A stretch of DNA of 62,716 nt from Akkermansia sp. (lineage in GTDB: Bacteria; Verrucomicrobiota; Verrucomicrobiia; Verrucomicrobiales; Akkermansiaceae), in contig JAFYWX010000038.1 in NCBI GenBank assembly GCA_017546445.1, positions 1-62,716 of the forward strand, in the 5' to 3' direction. Shown piece by piece: positions 51,096 through 60,177 of the stretch. The number at the start of each line of letters is the position of its first letter. The first letter of the stretch is position 1. The translations under genes and the position numbers were made by a program. The notes beneath the pieces were generated by a model. That model searched no databases. It saw only the letters and a list, made by a program, of their open reading frames with translations, and had not been told where the DNA came from.

Positions 51096-54000
51096 TCAAC
51101 GGTCTTCTTCTTCCCGGTATTCACCCCCTGCAGCCTGCAGAAGTTTTACACACTCTGCATGACCATTCCATGCAGCATAAGAAAGAGGAGTACTGCCATT
51201 CTCTACCCCTTTGTTCACATTTATGCCGGGTGCAGCCAGCAGAAGTTTCACACACCCCGCATGGCCTTTCCCTGCAGCAAAAGAAAGCGGAGTAATGCCA
51301 TTCTCCTCCCCTTTGTTCACATCTATACCGGGAGCTGCCAGCAGTAACTTCACACACACCGCATGGTCATTATATGCAGCCTCAATAAGCGGCGTTTCAC
51401 CCTTCGCATTCGCCTGATTCACATCTATGCCGGGCGCCGACAGCAGTTGCTTCACACACTCTGCATGACCGATCATTGCAGCAACCAGAAGCGGAGTGTT
51501 GCCATTCTCTGCCCCTTTGTTCACATCTATACCGGGAGCAGCCAGCAGAAGCTTCACATACGCCACATGGCCTTTCCAGGCAGCATGGAAAAGCGGCGTA
51601 GCGCCATACTTATTCGCCTTGTTCACATCTATACCGGGAGCAGCCAGCAGGAGTTTCACACACTCCGCATGGCCTTTTCCTACAGCCATGAAGAGCGGTG
51701 TTTCGCCCTCCGCATCCGCTTTGTTCACATCTATACCGGGAGCAGCCAGCAGGAGTTTCACACACTCCGCATGGCCTTTTCCTACAGCCTTGAAGAGCGG
51801 TGTTTCGCCCTCCGCATCCGCTTTGTTCACATCTATGCCAGGAACCTCCAGCAGAGCCCCCACAGACTTCGAATTGCCATCACATGCAGCATGGTGCAGC
51901 TTAGTCCACCCATCAGCATCCTCCTGATTCACATCTATGCCAGAAGCTGCCAGCAGAAGGCTTATGCACTCTTTAGAGCCGTGCAGCATAGCCATACGAA
52001 GCGGCGTGTAGCTGCTCCCCACTTTTTCTACCTCTATTCCAGGAGCTGCCAGCAGAAGTTTCACACACTCCGCATGGCCCTTCCATGCAGCAAACAGAAG
52101 CGGCGTTGTGACGGACTTAGACGCTTTGTTCACCTCTATACCGGGAGCAGCCAGCAGAAGTTTCACACACCCCGCATGCCCATTCGCAGCAGCCTTGATG
52201 AGCGGTGTTTTGCCCTCCGCATCTGCCATATTCACCTCTATACCGGGAGCAGCCAGCAGATGACTCACACACTCCGCATGGCCATTCGCAGCAGCCTTGA
52301 TGAGCGGTGTTTTACCCTCCGCATCTGCCATATTCACCTCTATACCGGGAGCAGCCAGCAGAAGTTTCACACTCCCCGCATGCCCATTCGCAGCAGCCTT
52401 GATGAGCGGTGTTTCTCCCTCCGCATCTGCCATATTCACCTCTATGCCGGGAGCCGCCAGCAGATGACTCACACACTCCGCATGACCTTTACCTGCAGCC
52501 TTGATGAGCGGCGTTTCGCCCGCTGCATCCGCCTGGTTCACCTCTATACCGGGAGCCCCCAGCAGGAGTTTCACACATTCCGCATAGTCATTATATACAG
52601 CCTTGATGAGCGGCGTTTCACCCTTATCATCCGCCCGGTTCGCCTCTATGCCGGGCGCCGACAGCAAAAGCTGAACGCACACTTCATAACCCGCAGATGC
52701 AGCCGTCATGAGCGAAGTTATACCCTTTTCCGTCGCCTTGTTCACCTCTATGCCGGGAATCGCCAGCAGATGATTCACACACTCCGCAAGGCCTCTACCT
52801 GCAGCCTTGATGAGCGGCGTTTCGCCCGCCGCATTCGCCTTGTGCACATCTATGCCGGGAATCGCCAGCAGATGATTCACACACTCCGCATGGCCTCTAC
52901 CTGCAGCCTTGAAGAGCGGCGTTTCGCCCGCCGCATTCGCCTTGTTCACATCTATACCGGGTGCCCCCAGCAGAAGCTTCACACACTCCACATGACCATA
53001 CTCAGCAGCCTTGAAGAGCGGCGTTTCGCCCGCCGCATTCGCCTTGTTCACATCTATACCGGGTGCCCCCAGCAGAAGCTTCATACACTTCACATTACCA
53101 TACTCAGCAGCCTTGAAGAGCGGCGTTTCGCCCGCCGCATTCGCCTTGTTCACCTCTATGCCGGGTGCCCCCAGCAGAAGCTTCACACACTCTGCATGAC
53201 CATCCTCAGCAGCCTCGATGAGCGGCGTTTCACCCTCCGCATTCGCCTTGTTCACCTCTATGCCGGGTGCCCCCAGCAGAAGCTTCACACACTCTGCATG
53301 ACCGTTCATTGCAGCAATCAGAAGCGGCGTTTGGCCATAATCATCCGCCTTGTTCACCTCTATGCCGGGAGCAGCCAGCAGAAGCCTCACACATTCCACG
53401 TGACCATCATCAGCAGCCTTGGTGAGCGGCGTTTCGCCCGCTGCATCTGCCATATTCACATCTATACCGGGAGCCGCCAGCAGAAGCTTCACACACTCCG
53501 CATGGCCTTTTTCTACAGCCTTGGAGAGCGGCGTTCTACCCTTCGCAGTCGCCTGATTCACATCTATGCCGGGTGCAGCCAGCAGAAGTTTCACACACCC
53601 CGCATAACCATTCCATGCAGCAAAAGAAAGCGGAGTAAAGCCATTCTCCTCCCCTTTGTTCACATCTATACCGGGAGCTGCCAGCAGTAACTTCACACAC
53701 TCCACGTGGTCATTATATGCAGCCTCAATAAGCGGCGTTCCACCCTTCGAATCCTCCTGATTCACCTCTATGCCAGGAGCCGCCAGCAGAAGCTTCACAC
53801 ACGCTGCATGACCGTTCATTGCAGCAACCAGAAGCGGAGTTTTTCCGCTCTTCGGCACGCGGTTCACCTCTATGCCGGGAGCCGCCAGCAGAAGCTTCAA
53901 ACACTCCACCTGGCCTTCCCAGGCAACATGGAAAAGCGGCGTTTCACCATGCTTATTCGCCTTATTCACCTCTATGCCGGGAGCTGCCAGCAGAAGTTTC

Positions 54001-55574
54001 ATACACTCCACATGGCCTTTATCAGCAGCCTTGATGAGCGGCGTAGCGCCATGCTTATTCGCCTTATTCACGTCTATGCCGGGAGCCGCCAGCAGAAGTT
54101 TCACACACTCCGCACGGTTAAAATAGGAAGCATAGAAAAGCGGCGTAGCGCCATGCTTATTCGCCTTATTCACGTCTATGCCGGGAGCCGCCAGCAGAAG
54201 CTTCATACACTCCACTTGGACTCCCCAGGCAACATAGAAAAGCGGCGTTTCACCCTCCTCATCCGCCTTATTCACGTCTATGCCGGGAGCCGCCAGCAGA
54301 AGCTTCAAACACTCCACATTACGGTTACCTCCAGCAGCCTTGAAGAGCGGCGTTACGCCATAATCACCCGCCTTATTCACGTCTATGCCGGGAGCCGCCA
54401 GCAGAAGTTTCATACACTCCACATGGCCTTTATCAGCAGCCTTGATGAGCGGCGTTGCGCCATAATCATCCGCCTTATTCACGTCTATGCCGGGAGCCGC
54501 CAGCAGAACCTTCACACAATCCACATTACCTTCACCTACAGCAACCTGAAGTGGCGTTTCACCCTCATCATCCGCCTGATTCACATCTATGCCGGGAAGT
54601 TCCAGCAGTAACTTCATATACTCCGCGGGATTCTCTTCTGCTGCTCTTTGCAGCATAGTCCTCCCATCGTCCTCAGCCGGGCTCACATCCATACCCAGAG
54701 CCTGCAGCAGAAGATGAACGCACTCCGCATGACCCTTGCCTACAGCAATCAGAAGCGGAGCCATTCCGTTCTTTATCACCTTGTTCACATCTATACCGGG
54801 TGCCCCCAGCAGAAGCTTCACACACTCTGCATGACCACTCCAGGCTGCATAGTAAAGCGGAGTCCATGGTGCCGGAAACTCTTTATTATTCAAATCGATG
54901 CCGGGAGCCGCCAGCAGGAGCTTCACACACTCCACATGGCCTTTCAACGCAGCCTCTACGAGCGGCGTTGTGCCGAACACTGACGGCTTGTTCACCTCTA
55001 TGCCGGGAGCTGCCAGCAGTAACTTCACACACTCCGCATGGCCCTTTTCCACAGCCCTGTAAAGCGAAGTCCGGCCATCCCAATCCACAACATTCAAATC
55101 GATGCCGGGAGCAGCCAGCAGGAGCTTCACACACTCCACATGGTTCTTTTCTACAGCATCCATAAGCGGAGAGTCTTGCCCATCCTCATGGTTCACCTTT
55201 ATACCGGGCTCCGCCAGCAGCAGCTTCATACACTCCGCCTGGCCTTCCCATGCGGCACGCCGGAGCGGCGTTATGCCAATCGTGTCGTTTATCTCTATGC
55301 CGGGCACCGCCAGCAGAAGCTTCACGCACTCCGCATGGCCTTTTTCTACAGCCTTGAAGAGCGGAGTTTCGCCGTTCTCATCCGCCTGATTCACCTCTAT
55401 GCCGGGCACCGCCAGCAGGTGTTTGAGTTGCTGTATATCCCCCTTTTTCGCAGCCTCAGCAAGCTCTGCCGTTAATTTTTCTGACTCCTCCTCTGACAGC
55501 TGGGGAAGCAGGTTGGTGTGGCTGACCTGAGGATTACTGGTGCCGGATTCGGAGTCTATGTGATGACTGCTCAT
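51096..55574 (-). CDS. Giant ankyrin-repeat protein, 42 repeats
   Basis: 1492 residues. A 50-residue polar N-terminus (SSHHIDSESGTSNPQVSHT onwards) has no signal peptide. By eye I count 42 consecutive ankyrin units of 33-35 residues (102 bp), consensus LLAAPGIDVNKADAEGETPL followed by FKAAGKGHAECVKL, then a short acidic tail (GGEYREEEDR). Units 22-26, 30-32 and 36-37 are nearly identical within each block, and units 16-18 resemble 39-41, so arrays grew by unequal recombination. No enzyme domain. It should form a long solenoid that binds proteins. Secretion is not evident; if exported it would need a non-Sec route. Repeat identity makes assembly errors in copy number possible. Confidence 0.92.
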   Translation of the reverse strand: MSSHHIDSESGTSNPQVSHTNLLPQLSEEESEKLTAELAEAAKKGDIQQLKHLLAVPGIEVNQADENGETPLFKAVEKGHAECVKLLLAVPGIEINDTIGITPLRRAAWEGQAECMKLLLAEPGIKVNHEDGQDSPLMDAVEKNHVECVKLLLAAPGIDLNVVDWDGRTSLYRAVEKGHAECVKLLLAAPGIEVNKPSVFGTTPLVEAALKGHVECVKLLLAAPGIDLNNKEFPAPWTPLYYAAWSGHAECVKLLLGAPGIDVNKVIKNGMAPLLIAVGKGHAECVHLLLQALGMDVSPAEDDGRTMLQRAAEENPAEYMKLLLELPGIDVNQADDEGETPLQVAVGEGNVDCVKVLLAAPGIDVNKADDYGATPLIKAADKGHVECMKLLLAAPGIDVNKAGDYGVTPLFKAAGGNRNVECLKLLLAAPGIDVNKADEEGETPLFYVAWGVQVECMKLLLAAPGIDVNKANKHGATPLFYASYFNRAECVKLLLAAPGIDVNKANKHGATPLIKAADKGHVECMKLLLAAPGIEVNKANKHGETPLFHVAWEGQVECLKLLLAAPGIEVNRVPKSGKTPLLVAAMNGHAACVKLLLAAPGIEVNQEDSKGGTPLIEAAYNDHVECVKLLLAAPGIDVNKGEENGFTPLSFAAWNGYAGCVKLLLAAPGIDVNQATAKGRTPLSKAVEKGHAECVKLLLAAPGIDVNMADAAGETPLTKAADDGHVECVRLLLAAPGIEVNKADDYGQTPLLIAAMNGHAECVKLLLGAPGIEVNKANAEGETPLIEAAEDGHAECVKLLLGAPGIEVNKANAAGETPLFKAAEYGNVKCMKLLLGAPGIDVNKANAAGETPLFKAAEYGHVECVKLLLGAPGIDVNKANAAGETPLFKAAGRGHAECVNHLLAIPGIDVHKANAAGETPLIKAAGRGLAECVNHLLAIPGIEVNKATEKGITSLMTAASAGYEVCVQLLLSAPGIEANRADDKGETPLIKAVYNDYAECVKLLLGAPGIEVNQADAAGETPLIKAAGKGHAECVSHLLAAPGIEVNMADAEGETPLIKAAANGHAGSVKLLLAAPGIEVNMADAEGKTPLIKAAANGHAECVSHLLAAPGIEVNMADAEGKTPLIKAAANGHAGCVKLLLAAPGIEVNKASKSVTTPLLFAAWKGHAECVKLLLAAPGIEVEKVGSSYTPLRMAMLHGSKECISLLLAASGIDVNQEDADGWTKLHHAACDGNSKSVGALLEVPGIDVNKADAEGETPLFKAVGKGHAECVKLLLAAPGIDVNKADAEGETPLFMAVGKGHAECVKLLLAAPGIDVNKANKYGATPLFHAAWKGHVAYVKLLLAAPGIDVNKGAENGNTPLLVAAMIGHAECVKQLLSAPGIDVNQANAKGETPLIEAAYNDHAVCVKLLLAAPGIDVNKGEENGITPLSFAAGKGHAGCVKLLLAAPGINVNKGVENGSTPLSYAAWNGHAECVKLLQAAGGEYREEEDR

Positions 55575-55690
55575 ACGAGAATAAGTGTTTCTTTCAAGGG
55601 TAACAGGTACAACAGCATGTGCTGCTACTGCATTCTACGATACCATGTAACCTTTTGAAAGCAAAAACTGCCCGCCGCTGCGTCATTTTC

Positions 55691-56136
55691 CACATGTGTC
55701 CCAAGGATTGCTGCGCTAAATGGGAGTTTAGCGAGCTGGAACAGCTCGTCGTTGCTGCGGTGTAAACGCAGCAATTTAGACCACTTTTAAGTGGATTTAG
55801 ATGCCTCGTAAGAGGCAATTTCATCTGCCAAAGGCAGATTTCGATGCAGCTCATCAAGAGCTGCAATGCAGGTGAAATAAATTCCTGCGGGCCATAGGCC
55901 CGCACTATCTCTAAACAACTTACATTGCAGGGCAGAATGCCCTGCAGTGAAATTGCGGGCAGAGGCCCGCAATGAAACCCGCCACTATCGTGACGGTCTA
56001 AATCCGGTTATCACCGGTCTAAATTGCCCGGCTTCCGCCGGGCAGTGTTTCATCCCGCTTAGCGCATAAAGAGGGGGGCTGGCTCCAAAACGGTGTTGGT
56101 AATGCAGTCAATTGTGAAATCCTTGGGACACATGTG
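55691..56136. mobile_element. 446-bp element with CACATGTG ends carrying a hairpin array
   Basis: Ends CACATGTGTCCCAAGGATTG (left) and a right end mirroring CACATGTGTCCCAAGGATTT match the TIRs of the element at 24984. The internal sequence is different: instead of the two-armed module it carries a string of mini-hairpins (see separate entry). The inner right end (GGTGTTGRTTATGCAGTCA type, R = A or G) is also shared. No 9-bp target duplication is visible, so the flanks have decayed or recombined. It fills the gap between the giant ankyrin gene and the lipoprotein gene; 55575-55690 holds no other feature I can see. Confidence 0.75.
55733..56044. repeat. Array of about 13 consecutive mini-hairpins
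   Basis: Perfect or near-perfect stems in order: GAGCTGgaaCAGCTC, TTGCTGCG/CGCAGCAA, CCACTTttaAAGTGG, TGCCTCgtaaGAGGCA, ATCTGCCaaaGGCAGAT, TGCAGCTC/GAGCTGCA, GCAGG/CCTGC, GCGGGCCataGGCCCGC, TGCAGGGC/GCCCTGCA, TTGCGGGCagagGCCCGCAA, CCGcCAC/GTGaCGG, CCGGTtatcACCGG, TGCCCGGCttccGCCGGGCA. Most are joined by A/T linkers such as AATTTAGA, ATTTAGA, AATTTC or TCTAAAT. Stem sequences differ from one another. Confidence 0.8.
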
Positions 56137-56178
56137 GCAGCAGGGTGGGCAGCAGCAGTCTTGTCCGAATAAATTACA

Positions 56179-56207
56179 TTGACAAATGCCCGCTGATGGT
56201 ATTGAAT
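56179..56207 (+). promoter_or_regulatory. Leaderless-type promoter of the 159-residue lipoprotein
   Basis: TTGACA, 17-nt spacer, TTGAAT, 7 nt to the ATG at 56215. Confidence 0.5.
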
Positions 56208-56214
56208 AGAGTGC

Positions 56215-56694
56215 ATGAGAATCTGCCTTACTCTCTCCTCCCTTGCGATTGCTTTGCTGGCCTCCTGTTCCCAGTATCAGACCACCTGTATCACGGGTAT
56301 GGCAGACCTCCCGCTCAAGACGACGGAGCTGCCCAGCGACCGCTGGCAGGAGGCTCCTCTGCGCGCCAATGCCCAGTACATCTTGTATGGGGCTAATTCC
56401 AAGGCCGAAAAGAAGCTGCGTATCGGCGACTACTATTTCTTGCGCTGGTATGATGCAGAGCCTTCCCGTCCGGTAAAGATAGAGATGCTGTACACGCAGG
56501 CACTCACCGGGGCAGATGTGCTTACCCGCACGGTGGAGTACAACGAGCCGCGAGAGGACGCCTGCGAGCGCAAGGAAAAGTTCCAGTTCTCCGGCGCAGA
56601 TTATGCCAAGCGTGGTGATATCATGACCTGGAAGGTGAACCTCTACTGCGGCGGCGAGCTTGTGGACTCGCTGCAGTCCTACCTCTGGGAGTAA
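56215..56694 (+). CDS. Small lipoprotein, unknown function
   Basis: 159 residues. Signal and lipobox LLASC with Cys18 (then Ser), predicting an outer-membrane lipoprotein. The mature part is beta-rich (QYILYGANSKAEKKLRIGDYYFLRWYD, VKIEMLYTQALTGADVLTRTVEY, WKVNLYCGGELVDSLQSYLWE). No family recognised. It is monocistronic, between an element of the CACATGTG family and a terminator. Confidence 0.7.
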   Translation: MRICLTLSSLAIALLASCSQYQTTCITGMADLPLKTTELPSDRWQEAPLRANAQYILYGANSKAEKKLRIGDYYFLRWYDAEPSRPVKIEMLYTQALTGADVLTRTVEYNEPREDACERKEKFQFSGADYAKRGDIMTWKVNLYCGGELVDSLQSYLWE

Positions 56695-56717
56695 AAAGAA
56701 TGCAGATTGATGTGTGC

Positions 56718-56783
56718 GGGACTTAAAGAGTCCCGTGCTTCGAAAGTTTAAACAAAACACCCGCGCCGGAGCGCGGGTGTTTT
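56718..56783. terminator. Hairpin pair; bidirectional terminator at 56754-56783
   Basis: AAAACACCCGCGC and GCGCGGGTGTTTT form a perfect stem with loop CGGA, serving the lipoprotein gene and the convergent sulfatase gene. Just before it is GGGAC/GTCCC (56718-56737 region), reminiscent of the hairpins in the cloverleaf-like module. Confidence 0.85.
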
Positions 56784-56804
56784 GTAATCTGTTGCCAGGC
56801 GGCT

Positions 56805-59051
56805 TTAGTGGCTGTAGGCCTCTGCCGGCACGGGAACTACGGGAGTCTGGGTGCCCTGCTGCGGGCCGCGGTTCCACTCCAGCTTGAAGCTGCCGGGGGC
56901 GCTGGCGCCCTGTACCACGGTGATGGTGATGGCGTGCTTACCGGCCTTCAGCGGAATACCCTTCTTGCCGGTCTGCTCTGCGATGGCCTCGTCCGTGTTG
57001 ATGGCGGCGGATTCATTCACCGTGCTGCCCGGGGTGTAGTTGAAGTCGGCATCCACCAGCTGGAAGTTGTGCAGCTTGATGTAGGCCTTGGTGCCGGGCA
57101 CATTGCTCAGGGTGAGGTAGAAGTGCCAGTGGTTGCCATCATTCGGCACGTTGATGTAGCCCTTGTACTCCGTGATACTGCCTGCGGGCAGCTGCTCAGC
57201 GGCGGGGTCGGCCACGGTGCCGGTGGCGGCAGTGGCAGCGCCGGGCAGGGTATCAAACTCCGGCACCCAGGGGCTGGTGGCCTGCAGGCGGCGCATGGCA
57301 AGCCCGGGCGTGGTGGCGGCGGGGGTGTTGGCCGGCACCAGGGTCATATCATAGTTGCGGAAACCACCGCAGCCGTTGTTGCGGCGCCCGGCGGCGGGGT
57401 CGCGGGTGTAGTCATAGGCGCGGCGGGTGTGCAGCACCGCGGCCTTCAGCTTGTCCTGAATACCGGGCAGCTGGGCGGCAATGTTGGTGGTCTCGTGGGA
57501 GTCTGCCTCCACGTCGTACACCTCGAAATCCGCCTGGGCATTGGCCATGTTGGTGCGGATAGCTTTCAGGTAGCGGCCATCCTCTGCGCGGAACATGATG
57601 ACCTGCTGCTCACCGCGGCTGCGGCCCTTCTTGTTGGCCGCATAGTCCTGATACTGGGCCATGCCGCCGCCGAAGCAGTATTCGGAGTACACCACGCCAT
57701 CCTGCTGGGCGGCATCATTACCCTGCAGCGTGGGCAGCAGCGAAACGCCGTCGCAGCGCATGGGCTTGGGCAGTTTTGCCAGGTCCGCAAAGGTGGCCAT
57801 CCAGTCGTGGAACTGGCTCGGGAAATTGCTGTTGTGATTCTGCTTGATATAGCCGGGGGCATACACCAGGCAGGGCACGCGCAGGCCGCCTTCCCACAGG
57901 TCGCGCTTAATGCCGTCCATGGGGCCGTAGCTGCGGAAGAATGCCGGGTTCTGGGCCGGGGCGGGGTGGTCCTTGAAGCCCCACACGGCGCCGGGTTCGT
58001 TGTGCGGGCCGTTGTCGCTGGTGAATACCACAAAGGTGTTCTGGTCGATATTCAGATCCTTGAGCAGCTGCAGCAGGTCGCCCATGGCATCATCCACGCG
58101 GGTAATCATGGTAGCGTGGCGCTGGGCGGATTCAATGGCACCCCTGGCGCCGCCGCCGAAGCGCCTGGCGGCGTATTCCTGCCACTCGGCATTATTCTGG
58201 TACTGCGGGTAAATGTAGGAATCCCACTGGCCGGTGGCGGTGTTAATCATCTTACCGGGGGTGCCCAGCCACTGCACGCCGCCGTTCAGACCGCCGCCGG
58301 CGGGGTAGGGGGCGCTGGGCACAGCCAGGCGGGCATGCGGCGCAATGAGCGTGAGCGCCAGGAAGAAAGGCTTGTCCGGCGTGGCCTTCACGTGGTCGGT
58401 AATCCACTTCTTGCCGCGGGCGGTGAACAAGTCGGTGCTGTAGCAGGTATCCAGCTGCGGGGTGATGAGCTCCTCGCCGTCCCAGATGGCGTTCATGTGG
58501 GTCTCCGGGTCGGCATTGCTCTCCTCCTTGGCGTAGTGGCGGTGGCCGGCCAGGTGGTTGTTGTAGCCGAAGAAGTAGTCGAACCCGCGCAGCGTGGGCC
58601 AGGCGGCTGCGGTGGTGGGGGTGCCGCCGCTTTCCATGCCGCCGCCAATACCCCACTTGCCGATAAGGGCTGTGGTGTAGCCGGCCTCGCGCAGCACGCT
58701 GGCCAGCGTGTGGGAGTTCTCCAGCGCGGCGTCAAAGCTGTTGTTGCGAATCACCTCCGTGTGGCCCTGGTGGGTGCCGCTGAAGAGCGAGGCGCGGGCC
58801 GGTGCGCACACCGGGGCTGCGGTGTAGTGGCGGCGCAGCTGCACGCCCTGCTGGGCCATCTGGGCCAGGCTCGGGGTGCTGATGCTCGGCGGGCGCACTG
58901 TGCCGTCGGCGCAGGTGTCGGGCACATTGATGCTCATGTCGCCCCAGCCCATATCATCCACCAGCACCAGAATGATATTCGGCTTCTCTGCCGCGGAAAA
59001 AGCCTGCCCGGCAGCCAGCAGCAGGCTCATGGCTAATGCTCGTAATTTCAT
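56805..59051 (-). CDS. Secreted S1-type sulfatase with C-terminal beta domain
   Basis: 748 residues. Signal peptide to about residue 20 (LLLAAGQAFSA). Sulfatase fold: calcium site ILVLVDDMGWGDMS, active site VCAPARASLFSG where Cys82 of CxPxR is matured to formylglycine, then IGKWGIGGGMES, and ALTLIAPHARLAVP. A second calcium site is FTSDNGPHNEPG. Residues about 600-748 form an added beta-sandwich (GSITEYKGYINVPNDGNHWH region) resembling a PA14-like or carbohydrate-binding module. It removes sulfate from host or algal glycans in the periplasm or outside. A formylglycine-generating maturase is required in trans and is not in the window. Confidence 0.93.
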   Translation of the reverse strand: MKLRALAMSLLLAAGQAFSAAEKPNIILVLVDDMGWGDMSINVPDTCADGTVRPPSISTPSLAQMAQQGVQLRRHYTAAPVCAPARASLFSGTHQGHTEVIRNNSFDAALENSHTLASVLREAGYTTALIGKWGIGGGMESGGTPTTAAAWPTLRGFDYFFGYNNHLAGHRHYAKEESNADPETHMNAIWDGEELITPQLDTCYSTDLFTARGKKWITDHVKATPDKPFFLALTLIAPHARLAVPSAPYPAGGGLNGGVQWLGTPGKMINTATGQWDSYIYPQYQNNAEWQEYAARRFGGGARGAIESAQRHATMITRVDDAMGDLLQLLKDLNIDQNTFVVFTSDNGPHNEPGAVWGFKDHPAPAQNPAFFRSYGPMDGIKRDLWEGGLRVPCLVYAPGYIKQNHNSNFPSQFHDWMATFADLAKLPKPMRCDGVSLLPTLQGNDAAQQDGVVYSEYCFGGGMAQYQDYAANKKGRSRGEQQVIMFRAEDGRYLKAIRTNMANAQADFEVYDVEADSHETTNIAAQLPGIQDKLKAAVLHTRRAYDYTRDPAAGRRNNGCGGFRNYDMTLVPANTPAATTPGLAMRRLQATSPWVPEFDTLPGAATAATGTVADPAAEQLPAGSITEYKGYINVPNDGNHWHFYLTLSNVPGTKAYIKLHNFQLVDADFNYTPGSTVNESAAINTDEAIAEQTGKKGIPLKAGKHAITITVVQGASAPGSFKLEWNRGPQQGTQTPVVPVPAEAYSH

Positions 59052-59089
59052 AATCGTTTCAGGGAAAGGTTGCGTTGTCTCATTCTAGC

Positions 59090-59118
59090 GGATTTGCCGC
59101 CACGTGGCAACCGCTAAT
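59090..59118 (-). promoter_or_regulatory. Sulfatase promoter
   Basis: Minus strand: TTGCCA, 17-nt spacer, TAGAAT, about 30 nt to the ATG. Here a leader exists but no clear Shine-Dalgarno is visible. Confidence 0.5.
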
Positions 59119-59121
59119 TCA

Positions 59122-59168
59122 GGAAAAATGCCCGCAGGTGGCCATGAGCGGCTTCCTGCGGGCATGAA
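59122..59168 (-). terminator. Terminator of the PEP-CTERM gene
   Basis: ATGCCCGCAGG and CCTGCGGGCAT arms around 16 nt; minus-strand T-run TTTTTCC. Confidence 0.75.
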
Positions 59169-59188
59169 AAACAGAATCTTGCTCGCTT

Positions 59189-59869
59189 TTACTTGCGGCG
59201 GCGGCGGGCAGCCAGACCACAGAGGGCCAGCAGGCTCAGCGTAGCCGTAGCTGGCTCGGGAACAACGGGGCTGGAGGCAATTGTGACGCACCCGGCTGTG
59301 GCCAGGGAGATGTCGTAAAGCTTCTCGGCGCCGCCATTGGTCCATACATTGTTGTTGACACCCTTGTTGAACACGGTGTTGTCGAAGTTCTCCACCACGT
59401 AGGTGGCGGAAGCATCGCCCACCGTCAGGGTGAACTCGCCGCTCAGGTCTGCGCCGGCTTCGTCAACATACTTCACGAACTGCAGGGTAATAGCCACAGC
59501 CGAATCATCGGCGGTGTAGGAACCCACCGTCAGCACATTGTTGCTCTTGTTCTGGTTGAGGGCGATGGCGCCTGCGCTGGTGGTGGAAAGGGTGTAACCA
59601 TCTGCACCGCTGCTTCCCTTTACCGTACCAAAGAGGTAAGCGTTTGCTGCGCGGGAGGGATCAAGCGTGAAGCTCAGGGCCCAGCTTTCGGTCAGGTTAC
59701 CGGTTTCCTCGCTCCAGTCGATGGCGGAGTTGCCGCTGGTCAGCTGGTTGTTTGCCGGGGTGGTCAGGGTAAGGGCGGTCCAGGTCAGCTCAGAGGCGTC
59801 TGTTACCAGACCCTCTGCCCCCATGGAAATACCGGCCATTGCTACCAATGCGATAAGTGTCTTTTTCAT
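59189..59869 (-). CDS. PEP-CTERM surface protein
   Basis: 226 residues from the ATG at 59869, where the signal peptide begins (MKKTLIALVAMAGISMGAEG). A beta-rich, Thr/Asn/Ala-rich body (about 25-200; LTWTALTLTTPANNQLTSGN onward) resembles concanavalin-like passenger domains. The C-terminus is a sorting signal: VPEP, a hydrophobic helix (ATLSLLALCGLAA) and a final RRRRK. Such proteins are processed by an exosortase and linked to the cell surface or released; they correlate with exopolysaccharide loci. No exosortase is in the window. It is adjacent to the sulfatase gene, both minus strand. Confidence 0.93.
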   Translation of the reverse strand: MKKTLIALVAMAGISMGAEGLVTDASELTWTALTLTTPANNQLTSGNSAIDWSEETGNLTESWALSFTLDPSRAANAYLFGTVKGSSGADGYTLSTTSAGAIALNQNKSNNVLTVGSYTADDSAVAITLQFVKYVDEAGADLSGEFTLTVGDASATYVVENFDNTVFNKGVNNNVWTNGGAEKLYDISLATAGCVTIASSPVVPEPATATLSLLALCGLAARRRRK

Positions 59870-59982
59870 GATGAGTATGAATCGGATATAGTAATGTATA
59901 GAATTGAATTGTGCAGGGGTATCCAGTTCCACGCGCGTCGGAATGCTGAAATACCTGCGTACAACCCAACGGCGTCACAATA

Positions 59983-60145
59983 CAGCATTGCCAATGCTGA
60001 TGCCTAATCTGTGTATTGAAAATCTGTAAGTTAGGAACAATAAACCGTTCTAATACTCGCTATTCATGCATTCCTTGCATTGTCGCAACTCATAAAATTC
60101 TCATCTTTTACGGCTTTTAGGCTTGCATCAGCATTGGCAATGCTG
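59983..60145. repeat. REPIN-like inverted pair of palindromic repeats
   Basis: A 21-bp sequence (CAGCATTGCCAATGCTGATGC, shown here as CAGCATTGCCAATGCTG plus ATGC; 59983-60003) is repeated perfectly in inverse orientation at 60125-60145. The core CAGCATTGCCAATGCTG is itself an odd palindrome. The 121 bp between are A/T-rich. A TTCAGGTagcACCTGAA hairpin follows at about 60152. The layout is that of paired REP sequences. Confidence 0.6.
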
Positions 60146-60177
60146 TCTGTGCTTCAGGTAGCACCTGAAAGACCAAC

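Noticed and set aside
51363..53690. Open plus-strand frame of 775 codons antisense to the giant ankyrin gene
   Set aside because: Because the ankyrin unit is a multiple of three and highly repeated, a stop-free antisense frame in one unit stays open in all. The translation is a repetitive LYTGSSQQKFHT pattern without a recognisable fold.
55733..56044. CRISPR array
   Set aside because: There is no constant repeat of 23-47 bp and no unique spacers of even length; the repeated parts are short linkers and the stems are self-complementary. No cas gene nearby.
56808..59036. 742-codon plus-strand open frame antisense to the sulfatase
   Set aside because: A product of high-GC codon bias; the sulfatase frame has every family motif.
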